The notes beneath the pieces are model-generated. The model did no database searches, was not told the origin of the DNA, and worked only from the letters and a program-made list of their open reading frames with translations. DNA of 64,000 bases from Actinomycetota bacterium (lineage in GTDB: Bacteria > Actinomycetota > Acidimicrobiia > Acidimicrobiales > RAAP-2). The position numbers were made by a program, and so were the translations under genes. The stretch lies in assembly GCA_021324355.1 (NCBI GenBank), contig JAJPJD010000049.1, positions 181,314 to 245,313 on the forward strand. The letters are read 5' to 3'. Below are positions 34,454 through 42,146 of the stretch, in pieces (positions within the stretch are counted from its first letter, which is position 1; each line of letters opens with the position of its first letter).

Positions 34454-34819
34454 GTCCGGCTCGGGGATCTGACAACAGGCAGCTGGGATCGTAGAAGTAC
34501 TGACCCAATCCTTGGCGCCGGTGTTGAGGCGAGGCTCTGTATCCAGTTGGTGAGAGGCGAGGTATTCGGCCACGCCATCATGGTTGCCGCCATGATCGAG
34601 AACCTCGCTCACGTACCGAGGTCATCTCGCCGAAGTGCGACAGCTACCGGTTGAAGGACTGAGACCTCGGAGGTGCCTACCGCACTTACGACAGTCTGTG
34701 ACGGAGTACCAGGTCGATTTGCAATCGTGAAAAAGGGTCAGTAATCGGGCGCTGTTGACACTGTTCGGGGCGGCTATCCAGATCGGCTCGAGCCCGTAAA
34801 GACAGCAAATCTCACGTTG
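34454..34819. other. Intergenic region, nothing recognised
   Basis: Between the marR stop and the convergent stop of the debranching-type enzyme lie 366 bases with no recognisable gene, RNA or strong hairpin. A TTGACA at 34755-34760 has no well-spaced -10 box. Short open frames on the minus strand look like chance or old coding debris. Confidence 0.4.
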
Positions 34820-36991
34820 CTATCGTGCTGCGACGGTCAGTCCCTCAGCTCCGCTCCACGTGAGACCACCATCGACATCGACGGCGATGTTGAGGTGCGT
34901 CGTCCCAAGTGGGATGTCGTCTATTGCGACAGCTCCCCATTCAGGTGGTAGGGACGGGCCAAGACGAAGTGTAGATGCCGGGACGTCTGGTTCCAATCCG
35001 AGCAAAGCGGTCAAAATCCCGATTGGCGCCGCAGACGCCCAAGCCTGTGGCGAACAGCTTGTCGGATAGGGGACTGGACCTGGGACTTCTCCCCGATCAA
35101 ATCCGCAGAAGAGCTCTGGTAGGCGGCCTGAGAAAAACGCAGCGGCTTCGATCAGTCCAGCGGCGACGCGACGCGCATGGTCAGTGAACCCATAGCGCAT
35201 CAGCCCGGCCACACACAGGGCCGTGTCGTGAGGCCAGACAGATCCGTTGTGGTAGCTGGCGGGGTTGTAAGCACCCATGGACCGAGCCAGGGTGCGGATG
35301 CCGTAACCCGTGAACATCTCGGGTCCCAGCAGATGATCGGCAACCGCTTGTGCCTTGTCTGGTTCGGCGATGCCTGTCCAGAGAGCATGGCCCATGTTCG
35401 AAGCTAGGGCATCAATGGGCCGTTTTTCGGCGTCGAGCCCGACGCAGAAGTAGCCTCGGTCGGCGAGCCAGAAGTCCCGATTGAAGTTGCGCTGTAGCGA
35501 GCTTGCCTGTCGCGACCAGTGGGCGGCAGCCTCCTCGTCTCCGTGGATCGCGGCGAGCTCAGCCCGAGCCACGTAAGCTCCGTACACGTACGCCTGGACC
35601 TCCACCAAGGCGATGGGTGGCTGAGCAAGGGTGCCATCGGCAAAATTGATCCCGTCACTTGAGTCTTTCCACCCCTGATTTCGCAGACCGCGATCTGTCG
35701 CTCGCTGGTATTCAACGTAACCGTCGCCGTCGCGGTCTCCGTAGTTCGTGATCCAATGGAGAGCGGCATCGGCAGCGGGCAACAGCTCCTCAACGATCTC
35801 TGGGTTGGCTCCCCAGCGCGCGAGCTTTCCGAGGAGGATGACGAACAGTGGGGTTGCGTCGACCGAGCCGTAATAGCGATCAGCTCGGCCCAAGGCTAGG
35901 GACACGTCGGCTCCAAACCGGAGTTCATGAAGGATCCGGCCCGGCTCCTCCTCACTAAGTGGGTCAAGGGTGACCCCCTGGTGCCGAGCGAGTGCCCGGA
36001 GTGTTCCCACGGCCAAGCCGGGGTGAACCGCCAACGTGAATGCACTCGTTATCAGTGAGTCTCGACCAAACAATGCCATGAACCAGGGGGCACCTGCGGC
36101 GATTACCGTCAAGTCAGGCTCCGTGGGATCGGCAAGCCTAAGCCCGGCGAGATCTTCTTGAGCTCGGTTCACCGCGACCTGAAGGGCGAGGGAGTCGGCC
36201 CTGACGATCGGGCTCGCCTGTTGCCACTCGGCGATCAGCTGGGCTGGGCCGGTCATCTCAAGAGGCGTGTCGAGCGGGAAGCGCATCGGTAGTTCCTGTC
36301 CATCGACCTCAGCGGTCACCGCAACCGAGGTGTTCCATTCGCCATGTGGCGGGACAACAATCTGAAAGGAGATGCCGTCAGTACTGACAGAAGCGCCGGG
36401 AGCATGGACATGGACAGCCCGCTCGCGTTGGCCCTGACGAGCCACTGCTGACCAAACCTCCGAGCCGGGGTTTACGGTTACCTCAGGCAGAAGTTCTGAA
36501 AGTCTTCCTAGCTTCACTGCGAATAGGTCGGCGAAATCGGCAGCAATATCGATTGAAAGAGTGACTCCAGCAGACTCGCCACCAAAGTTCTTCAGCGTAA
36601 GGTCCTCGCGCATTCCGCTACCGACGTAACGGCGACGCTCGACGAGAAGTGTTGGCTCGGTGTGCCCATCGCGCACCCGGCTCTGGCAGACGAAGACACC
36701 GGCGAACGGTTCGGCCGTGAAGCCACCGAGTGGGTCTACGGGTTCTCCGTCGACCCGCAATCGCCAACGGGAGATGATCCGGGCGTCACGGACGAAGAGC
36801 CCCTCGGTGGAACCCTCGATGTCCCCTCCGGGCCGGCTGGCGACGAAGGTGGCCCCTTCGACCAGGATCTGACCGCCTCGGTCTGGCGGTTCGAACCCGA
36901 AGCCCGAGCGGGCAGGTCCGGCGTGGGTCGCCACGGTCGCGGCAGCACTGGGCTCGCGCCCCGAACCCCTGCCAGGATCTCTTGTTATCAT
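34820..36991 (-). CDS. Glycogen-debranching-type (amylo-alpha-1,6-glucosidase family) glycoside hydrolase
   Basis: A 723-residue protein with an N-terminal glycogen-debranching-enzyme domain (about 40-260; LVEGATFVASRPGGDIEGSTEGLFVRDARIIS region, split here between residues 43-73) and a C-terminal (alpha/alpha)6 barrel with APWFMALFGRDSLITS, VDATPLFVILLGKL, NQGWKDSSDG and SYHNGSVWPHDTALC, the usual GH63/GH37-like acidic motifs. It should release glucose from alpha-linked oligosaccharides. ATG 36991 is 45 bases from the divergent MerR gene. A GT4 glycosyltransferase follows MerR, hinting at a glucan or compatible-solute theme. No partner glycogen phosphorylase or branching enzyme is in the window. 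Confidence 0.88.
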   Translation of the reverse strand: MITRDPGRGSGREPSAAATVATHAGPARSGFGFEPPDRGGQILVEGATFVASRPGGDIEGSTEGLFVRDARIISRWRLRVDGEPVDPLGGFTAEPFAGVFVCQSRVRDGHTEPTLLVERRRYVGSGMREDLTLKNFGGESAGVTLSIDIAADFADLFAVKLGRLSELLPEVTVNPGSEVWSAVARQGQRERAVHVHAPGASVSTDGISFQIVVPPHGEWNTSVAVTAEVDGQELPMRFPLDTPLEMTGPAQLIAEWQQASPIVRADSLALQVAVNRAQEDLAGLRLADPTEPDLTVIAAGAPWFMALFGRDSLITSAFTLAVHPGLAVGTLRALARHQGVTLDPLSEEEPGRILHELRFGADVSLALGRADRYYGSVDATPLFVILLGKLARWGANPEIVEELLPAADAALHWITNYGDRDGDGYVEYQRATDRGLRNQGWKDSSDGINFADGTLAQPPIALVEVQAYVYGAYVARAELAAIHGDEEAAAHWSRQASSLQRNFNRDFWLADRGYFCVGLDAEKRPIDALASNMGHALWTGIAEPDKAQAVADHLLGPEMFTGYGIRTLARSMGAYNPASYHNGSVWPHDTALCVAGLMRYGFTDHARRVAAGLIEAAAFFSGRLPELFCGFDRGEVPGPVPYPTSCSPQAWASAAPIGILTALLGLEPDVPASTLRLGPSLPPEWGAVAIDDIPLGTTHLNIAVDVDGGLTWSGAEGLTVAAR

Positions 36992-37022
36992 GTTGACAAC
37001 TTACCTCATACAACAGTATTAA
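36992..37022 (+). promoter_or_regulatory. Divergent promoter/operator between the debranching-type gene and merR
   Basis: On the plus strand TTGACA at 36993-36998 and TATTAA at 37017-37022 with 18 bases between them form a promoter for the MerR-type gene. The -35 lies inside GTTGACAAC, a 4-1-4 palindrome, and a TGTTG/CAACA dyad brackets the spacer (36991-36995 and 37011-37015). MerR-type regulators typically bind dyads in such spacers, so autoregulation and control of the divergent gene are likely. Confidence 0.5.
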
Positions 37023-37035
37023 GTACGTCAGGCAG

Positions 37036-37443
37036 ATGGCCCGGAGGAGCACACCAGTGGACTCGACTCAGAAGGCGCGGAACCGTTCTGGCAAGCCGAG
37101 CCGGCCGGCGAACGATCGGGCTGCATTGGACGCGGTCCTCGGTGATAACCGAACGCCGCTCTACAGCGTTGGTCAGGTCGCCGAGCTCCTGGATGTCCGG
37201 CCCTGGTTTTTGCGGCGGCTCGATGCCATGGGAGTCGTCACCCCGACCCGTAGCGAGGGTGACCAGCGCCGTTACAGCCGAGAGGACCTTGAGCGCCTCA
37301 TTGACGCCAGATCCCTCATGCGAGAGGGAGTGAGCGTGGCGGGCATTCGTCAGGTCCTGGCATTGAAGCAGCGGGTTTCGGAGCTCGAAGCCGAGCTCTC
37401 AGAAGCTCGCCGGCAGGCGGCCGAACGAGAGCGATCGGCCTAG
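37036..37443 (+). CDS. MerR-family (HspR-like) transcriptional regulator
   Basis: A 135-residue MerR-type regulator. LYSVGQVAELLDVRPWFLRR is the helix-turn-helix, MGVVTPTRSEGDQRRYSRED the wing, and LMREGVSVAGIRQVLALKQRVSELEAELSEARR the second helix pair running into a coiled coil (residues about 95-128). The pattern is close to HspR-like members but no HAIR box was seen. There is no cysteine cluster, so metal sensing is unlikely. A Lys/Arg-rich N-terminal arm of about 30 residues precedes the domain. It is divergent from the debranching-type gene and 77 bases ahead of the GT4 gene. Confidence 0.87.
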   Translation: MARRSTPVDSTQKARNRSGKPSRPANDRAALDAVLGDNRTPLYSVGQVAELLDVRPWFLRRLDAMGVVTPTRSEGDQRRYSREDLERLIDARSLMREGVSVAGIRQVLALKQRVSELEAELSEARRQAAERERSA

Positions 37444-37520
37444 CCTTTTCACGGAATCTGGCGGCGAGGGCTATCGGAGAGGCCGTTGGCAGACGAGAAT
37501 ACGAAAGGAGGAGCGTCACT

Positions 37521-38708
37521 ATGGCGGTGCTGTCACCCGAGCGATCGAAAGCAGCGTTGGATCAGGCGGCACGGCCTCTGCGCATCGGGATGATCGCGCC
37601 CCCATGGTTCGCCGTACCGCCGGTTGGCTATGGGGGAATCGAAGCCATGGTTGGGGGGCTGGTCGATGGCCTCGTGTCCCGTGGTCATCAGGTGAGTCTG
37701 GTGGCGGCGGGTCCCGCTGGGACCAAGGCGCAGCACTACCACTCGACGTACGAGGTGCCCCCGTCAGAGCGCCTAGGTGACGCGCTTCCGGAAGTGGTTC
37801 AGGCAGCCGAAGCGGCGAACTTCCTTGAGGGAAAGCGTCTCGATGTCATCCACGACCACACCCTTGCTGGTCCTCTCCTTGCCAGAGGTCGAGAAATCCC
37901 TACGGTGGTAACCGCCCATGGACCTGTCACAGGAGAGCCCGGCGACTATCTAGTTCGCTTGGGTAGAACTGTGAAGGTTGTCGCCATTTCGAACGCGCAA
38001 CGAAAAAGTCGGCCACAGATCAATTGGGTCGCGACGGTTCACAACTGCGTCGATGTTGAAACCTTTCCGTTTGGCTCAGGGGATGGTGATTACCTCCTAT
38101 TCATCGGGCGGTTCCACCCTGACAAGGGCGCCCATCTCGCCATCGACGCTGCTCGGCGAGCGGGCCGCCGTTTGGTGCTGGCTGGCAAACTCAACGAGCC
38201 AGCTGAGCGGGAGTACTTTGCAGTCGCGGTTGCGCCGAGACTTGGACCGGACGTTGAGTATGTAGGCGAAGCAGATGCGGTGACCAAGCGAGAGCTGTAC
38301 TCGGGTGCAAGTGCACTGCTCTTCCCAGTCCAGTGGGAGGAGCCATTCGGGATGGTAATGGTGGAAGCGATGGCATGTGGCACCCCCATTGTTGCCTTGC
38401 GAAGGGGCAGCGTTCCTGAAGTCGTTGTCGATGGCGAGACAGGGATCATCGTTGATGATCCTTCGGACTTGGTAAAGGCGATCTCGAAAGCTGAAAGACT
38501 CGATCGTCGTCGGTGTCGGCTACACGCCGCGAGTCGGTTTGACGTCTCGAGGATGGTCTCTGAGTACGAGAGCGTGTATCGGAACCTGGCTGAGGACGGT
38601 GAGATCAGCGCTCGACTGACAGAGGTGGTTCCCACGGCGGCCACGATCGCGTCTGTTGTTCAGACGCGGGTCGAAACTCCCATAGCGTTGCGTGCAACAG
38701 GCGCTTGA
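37521..38708 (+). CDS. GT4-family glycosyltransferase
   Basis: A 395-residue GT-B glycosyltransferase of family 4. The N-terminal acceptor domain has IGMIAPPWFAVPPVGYGGIE and VIHDHTL; the C-terminal donor domain has LLFIGRFHPDKGAHLAIDAA, EREYFAVAV, EEPFGMVMVEAMACGTPIVA (the EX7E motif region) and GETGIIVDDP. It transfers a sugar from a nucleotide donor; the acceptor is unknown. ATG 37521 follows a very strong AAAGGAGG site. It starts 77 bases after merR and stops 12 bases before the ABC ATPase gene. Confidence 0.9.
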   Translation: MAVLSPERSKAALDQAARPLRIGMIAPPWFAVPPVGYGGIEAMVGGLVDGLVSRGHQVSLVAAGPAGTKAQHYHSTYEVPPSERLGDALPEVVQAAEAANFLEGKRLDVIHDHTLAGPLLARGREIPTVVTAHGPVTGEPGDYLVRLGRTVKVVAISNAQRKSRPQINWVATVHNCVDVETFPFGSGDGDYLLFIGRFHPDKGAHLAIDAARRAGRRLVLAGKLNEPAEREYFAVAVAPRLGPDVEYVGEADAVTKRELYSGASALLFPVQWEEPFGMVMVEAMACGTPIVALRRGSVPEVVVDGETGIIVDDPSDLVKAISKAERLDRRRCRLHAASRFDVSRMVSEYESVYRNLAEDGEISARLTEVVPTAATIASVVQTRVETPIALRATGA

Positions 38709-38720
38709 GCTGAGCTGCGC

Positions 38721-39710
38721 GTGACCTCTTCGACGACGTTTGGCAGCAAGGCTGCTCGGGTGAGGGCGGCCGGGGAGCCCGCGCTCGTTGTCGAACACTT
38801 GACCAAGCACTTCGGTAGCCGGATTGCCCTCGATGACGTCTGCTTCGAGGTCGAACAAGGCGAAGTCTTCGGACTTCTCGGACCGAACGGCGCTGGCAAG
38901 ACGACGATGATCCGCATCCTCGGAACGCTGATCAAGCCGACCTTTGGGAACGCCACAGTGACTGGGATCTCGTTGAGTCGGGAGACCGGATCGGAGATAA
39001 GAGCTCGGATCTCGATCATGCCTGAGACCCCAGGTCTGTATTTGCGCCTTACAGTCTGGGAGAATCTCGAGTGCTTTGCTGGGCTGTACCAGCTCTCACA
39101 TGTGAATGAGCGGATTCGTAAGGCGCTGGCCTCGGTCAACCTCGCCGACCGGCAGAACGAACTGTGTGGATCCCTGTCGAAAGGTCTCCGTCAACGGGTT
39201 GCGCTCGCACGGTCTCTGCTCAGCGACCCGGCGGTTCTCTTTCTAGATGAACCGACGTCGGGCCTCGATCCGGTTGCCGCTCATGAAGTCCACGATCTGA
39301 TCGGCGCTCTTCGTGAGCATGGAGTGACGACATTGGTTACGACCCATCGCCTCGAAGAGGCTGAGCGCCTGTGTGATCGTGTAGCGATCGTGAACACCAA
39401 ACTCCTTCTGGTTGGCAAGCCAGACACTCTTCGTGCAGACCTCTTCTCGCGCAAGCTGGAAGTGCGGCTGAGCAGCCGGCTGAGAGATCCATCACGGGTG
39501 TTCTCCGAAGTTCTTGGGGTCAAGCACTGGGAAGAACCTGAGGCGGGTTCGTACCTTCTGGACGTCGAAGATCCGGATCTAGTGGCTCCGCCATTGATTC
39601 GGACGCTTGTCGGCTGTGGTGCTGACGTACTTGCTGTCGGCGAACGCCGGCATTCCTTGGAGGATGTCTATCTTCAGCTCATTGGCGACGGCGCTGGAGA
39701 AAGGAAGTGA
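38721..39710 (+). CDS. ABC transporter ATP-binding protein
   Basis: A 329-residue ABC ATPase of the ABC-2 exporter type. GLLGPNGAGKTTMIR is Walker A, SLSKGLRQRVALARSLL the signature region (LSKGL in place of LSGGQ), VLFLDEPTSGLD Walker B and VTTHRLEEAE the H-loop. The last 100 residues are the regulatory C-terminal extension typical of DrrA/CcmA-like subunits. GTG 38721 is used. Its stop overlaps the start of the permease gene (GTGA), so the two subunits are co-translated. Probably exports a lipid, drug or polysaccharide; the adjacent glycosyltransferase makes a glycosylated product conceivable. Confidence 0.93.
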   Translation: MTSSTTFGSKAARVRAAGEPALVVEHLTKHFGSRIALDDVCFEVEQGEVFGLLGPNGAGKTTMIRILGTLIKPTFGNATVTGISLSRETGSEIRARISIMPETPGLYLRLTVWENLECFAGLYQLSHVNERIRKALASVNLADRQNELCGSLSKGLRQRVALARSLLSDPAVLFLDEPTSGLDPVAAHEVHDLIGALREHGVTTLVTTHRLEEAERLCDRVAIVNTKLLLVGKPDTLRADLFSRKLEVRLSSRLRDPSRVFSEVLGVKHWEEPEAGSYLLDVEDPDLVAPPLIRTLVGCGADVLAVGERRHSLEDVYLQLIGDGAGERK

Positions 39711-40447
39711 CGTTCAGCTGGCATCGGGTAGGTGCGATAGTCAAGAAAGAACTCAAGGATTACCGGCGCAACCGATTCGTCGTGATCCTGACAATGACGG
39801 TTCTTCCGCTAGTCTTCGTCCTTCTTCCGGTCATCCAGTTATTCACAATTCGGGTTTCTGAGATCTCGAGCTCCAAGCTCGACACCCGGATCGGGATATC
39901 GCTCCTATACATGCTGATCGTGCCTGCGATCATTCCGTCAGCGCTATCGGCTTACTCCGTCATCGGAGAACGGGAGCAAGGCACGCTCGAACCGCTCCTG
40001 ACAACGCCGATCCGATCAGAGGAGCTCTTGGTTGGCAAGGCGCTGGCTGTTTCGATTCCGACCCTTGTTGTCGCATACGCGATCTATGGGATTTTTCTGA
40101 TCGCTGTTGGAGCCTTCGCTAACCCAGCCCTGCAGGTCGTCGTCTTCGGTCAGGCACACCTACTCGTCGAGTTGCTTTTCATACCGCTCCTTGCGGGCTG
40201 GTCCATCTGGGTGGGGATCGCTATCTCGACGCGATCTGCTGATGTTCGGGTTGCTCAACAGCTCAGCGTGTTTGCAAGCCTCGCTCCGTTGATCATCGTT
40301 GCCCTGCTTGCTTTGAACGTGATTAAGCCGACGCTTGTGCTCACGCTTCTGTTAGCGGCAGGGTTACTGGTGCTCGATAGCGTAGGTTGGCGGCTTGTAG
40401 CTCTCATGTTCGATAGGGAGCGACTCATTGTTGGCGAGCCGAGGTAG
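39707..40447 (+). CDS. ABC-2 type transporter permease
   Basis: A 246-residue membrane protein with about six transmembrane helices and the ABC-2 permease pattern: an amphipathic N-terminus with KKELKDYRRNRFVVIL, the GEREQGTLEPLLTTPIRSEELLVGK coupling segment (two adjoining motifs at about 90-115) and hydrophobic helices to the end. GTG 39707 overlaps the ATPase stop. It forms the membrane half of the exporter with the preceding ATPase. Substrate unknown. Confidence 0.92.
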   Translation: MTFSWHRVGAIVKKELKDYRRNRFVVILTMTVLPLVFVLLPVIQLFTIRVSEISSSKLDTRIGISLLYMLIVPAIIPSALSAYSVIGEREQGTLEPLLTTPIRSEELLVGKALAVSIPTLVVAYAIYGIFLIAVGAFANPALQVVVFGQAHLLVELLFIPLLAGWSIWVGIAISTRSADVRVAQQLSVFASLAPLIIVALLALNVIKPTLVLTLLLAAGLLVLDSVGWRLVALMFDRERLIVGEPR

Positions 40448-40798
40448 AAGGAAGACGATCGCTGTTCGGACCTGAGGTCAGATCGAAGGGGGATGTCTCC
40501 CGCCCGGGCTTGTCGAGCAGATGTGGCTCGGGTGGTGAAAAGGTGCTGTTCTCAGAAGATCACTGCTCCCCGAACGCTATTCGCCACCTCTTGGTGAGGG
40601 CCTCGCGGAAGAGGGGCCGTCCGCGGAGTACCGACCCAGCTTTGAGCGCACAACCAACACGGACGGAGTTTGAGGATGGGCGTCGGTCGCTCAAGAAACC
40701 GACGGATGGTGCGGTTGCTGCGTTGCCTGGGGACTAGGGACTTTGCGCGGTCATCAAGACCTGGCCCACTCAACTACTTGTGATGGTATCATAGCACT
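40448..40798. other. Intergenic region ahead of vapBC
   Basis: 351 bases with no recognisable gene. It contains a small perfect palindrome GACCTGAGGTC near the left end and, at the right end, the vapBC promoter region. Nothing else was recognised. Confidence 0.4.
40781..40798 (+). promoter_or_regulatory. vapBC promoter/operator with a leaderless GTG start
   Basis: TATCAT at 40787-40792 is a -10 box six bases before the GTG at 40799, so the message probably starts at or next to the start codon. The box lies in the imperfect dyad TGATGGTATCAT, a plausible site for autorepression by the VapBC complex. Confidence 0.45.
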
Positions 40799-41044
40799 GT
40801 GAGTGGTACACATACAGTCTTAGTGGGAGACAGGGGACGGCTCGTGCTGCCCGCCGAGGTGCGGCAGCGGGCAGGCCTTGTCGAGGGCTCGAAGCTCGTG
40901 CTGGTGGAGACGCCTTCCGGCCTCGTCCTGATGACTCAAAGACAAGTACGCGACCGTGTCCGGAAGGAGCTGTCGGGTCTGGACTTGGTCGGCGAACTGA
41001 TCGCTGAGCGCCGTTCGGAGTCAGCCATTGAGGACCAGGCATGA
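40799..41044 (+). CDS. vapB: VapB-type antitoxin (AbrB/MazE-like)
   Basis: An 81-residue antitoxin. Residues about 8-50 form an AbrB/MazE swapped-hairpin DNA-binding domain (VGDRGRLVLPAEVRQRAGL, EGSKLVLVET), and the C-terminal acidic/basic helix (DLVGELIAERRSESAIED) would wrap the toxin. GTG 40799 is used. The stop overlaps the ATG of the PIN toxin gene (ATGA), the usual coupling in toxin-antitoxin pairs. The complex would repress its own promoter. Confidence 0.9.
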   Translation: MSGTHTVLVGDRGRLVLPAEVRQRAGLVEGSKLVLVETPSGLVLMTQRQVRDRVRKELSGLDLVGELIAERRSESAIEDQA

Positions 41045-41409
41045 GTGTGGTTGATGCGTCGGCCCTGCTCGTGTTCCTGCAGGGCGAGGAGGGAAGCGAC
41101 CAGGCCGAGGCGGTCTTAGCAGAGGGCAGGGCGAGCTGCGGCGCTGCGAGCTGGTCAGAGGTCGCCCAGAAGATCCGTGCTGCGGGTCGCGACTGGGACC
41201 TGGTGCGGGCACTGTTGGTCAGCTACGGGCTGAGGATCGAACCCGTCCTGGAGGCAGACGCGGAGTGGGCGGCTCGTAGATGGCGGAGGGGCGAAGGCTT
41301 ATCGCTCGCAGACCGGCTCTGTCTGGCCCTCGCCGAGCGGTTGAACGACGACATGTGGACGGCCGATGCGAGCTGGGGATCCCTGGGCAGAATCCATCAG
41401 CTTCGTTGA
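41041..41409 (+). CDS. vapC: VapC-type PIN-domain ribonuclease toxin
   Basis: A 122-residue PIN-domain toxin. The acidic metal site can be traced in VVDASALLVFL (first Asp), SWSEVAQK (Glu), LSLADRLCLALA (Asp) and WTADASW (last Asp), all present, so the nuclease is probably active. Known VapC toxins cut initiator tRNA, other tRNAs or the sarcin-ricin loop; the target here is unknown. ATG 41041 overlaps the antitoxin stop. The pair lies about 340 bases from the 3' end of ssrA. Confidence 0.92.
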   Translation: MSVVDASALLVFLQGEEGSDQAEAVLAEGRASCGAASWSEVAQKIRAAGRDWDLVRALLVSYGLRIEPVLEADAEWAARRWRRGEGLSLADRLCLALAERLNDDMWTADASWGSLGRIHQLR

Positions 41410-41747
41410 GACCGGCCGAGGCGCAGTTGAGCTCAGGTGAGGGACGCTCGCGCCCGCAGAAGGGCGGAACGAGAGCGGAATCGCCAGACGCCGCTGTAAG
41501 GCGCAGCTCGGGCTCGGGCGCATGGCTCTACGAAGGACTCCTTCCAGGTGTAGCGGTGGATCGATCTTGGAGCCGATGCGCAGCGGATGCATCGGGCCGG
41601 TTGCGCCGATGGCTGAACTGGCAGCGGTGACGTCGTCTCCTGGTTCTGGCTGTGCGACGCCGCCCTCGTGCATCGATGTTGGCCGCCGCGTCGCGAAGCA
41701 GGCCGGGGCGGCCATCGCCGTCGGACAGCCGGCCACAGAGAAGGCAG
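41410..41747. other. Intergenic region between vapC and the ssrA 3' end, nothing recognised
   Basis: 338 bases between the vapC stop and the tmRNA 3' end. Short frames on both strands lack family features. No integrase gene, no second copy of the ssrA 3' end and no clear terminator with a T-run was found. Confidence 0.4.
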
Positions 41748-42090
41748 TGGAGGTGGCGGGAATCGAACCCGCGTCCCCAAGCGCCTCGACGGGCCTTCTC
41801 CGAGCGCAGCTGATCGAGGTTGTCGGGATCGTTCGGTGATCAGCTACCGAACGATCCGTATCCGATGGTGATGTCCCCGAGGGCCGATCGGAACGGCCAT
41901 TCGGGTGAGCCCCACTGCATGACGCCCGTTACCGCTCCGTGGGGCTAAGAACGGACGGACGTCGCTACCTAGGCAGCGAGCGCGAGCTGAGGCTCGGCGT
42001 TTGTTTGTGTTCCCGGCTCTTTAACGTGGCTCCGGGCACCACGGCTCGCTTCTCCCGTCTCAACAACCTGGGTCGATACCATTCACCCCC
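41748..42090 (-). ncRNA. ssrA: tmRNA (ssrA)
   Basis: Transfer-messenger RNA of about 343 nt on the minus strand, which rescues stalled ribosomes with SmpB. The acceptor stem pairs the 5' GGGGGTG (42090-42084) with CACCTCC (41755-41749), with one G-T pair and discriminator A at 41748; CCA is not encoded. The T arm reads GCGGGTTCGATTCCCGC. The tag frame ends at TAG (41971-41969) and encodes GTQTNAEPQLALAA, with the classical ALAA degradation end; the exact resume codon is not certain. The remaining internal sequence should form the pseudoknots. The partner gene smpB is at 46385-46918. Confidence 0.95.
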
Positions 42091-42109
42091 TTGGACTCTT
42101 GCTTCGCTC

Positions 42110-42115
42110 ATTGTA
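42110..42115 (-). promoter_or_regulatory. -10 box of ssrA
   Basis: On the minus strand TACAAT at 42115-42110 lies about 20 bases upstream of the mature tmRNA 5' end (42090), implying a short 5' leader trimmed by RNase P. The -35 region is not close to TTGACA. Confidence 0.5.
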
Positions 42116-42146
42116 CCGAGCGGTCGACCCCATCCTGGCAGGCAGG

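Noticed and set aside
34331..34612. Minus-strand frame of about 90 codons between marR and the debranching-type gene
   Set aside because: No family resemblance, no convincing ribosome-binding site, and it overlaps the 3' end of marR.
36991..37036. HAIR (HspR) operator in front of the MerR gene
   Set aside because: The CTTGAGT-N7-ACTCAAG pattern is absent; only GTTGACAAC and a TGTTG/CAACA dyad are present.
41410..41747. Attachment-site duplication of the ssrA 3' end marking an island
   Set aside because: No second copy of the ssrA 3' sequence and no integrase gene were seen in the window, so an island can only be suggested from composition.
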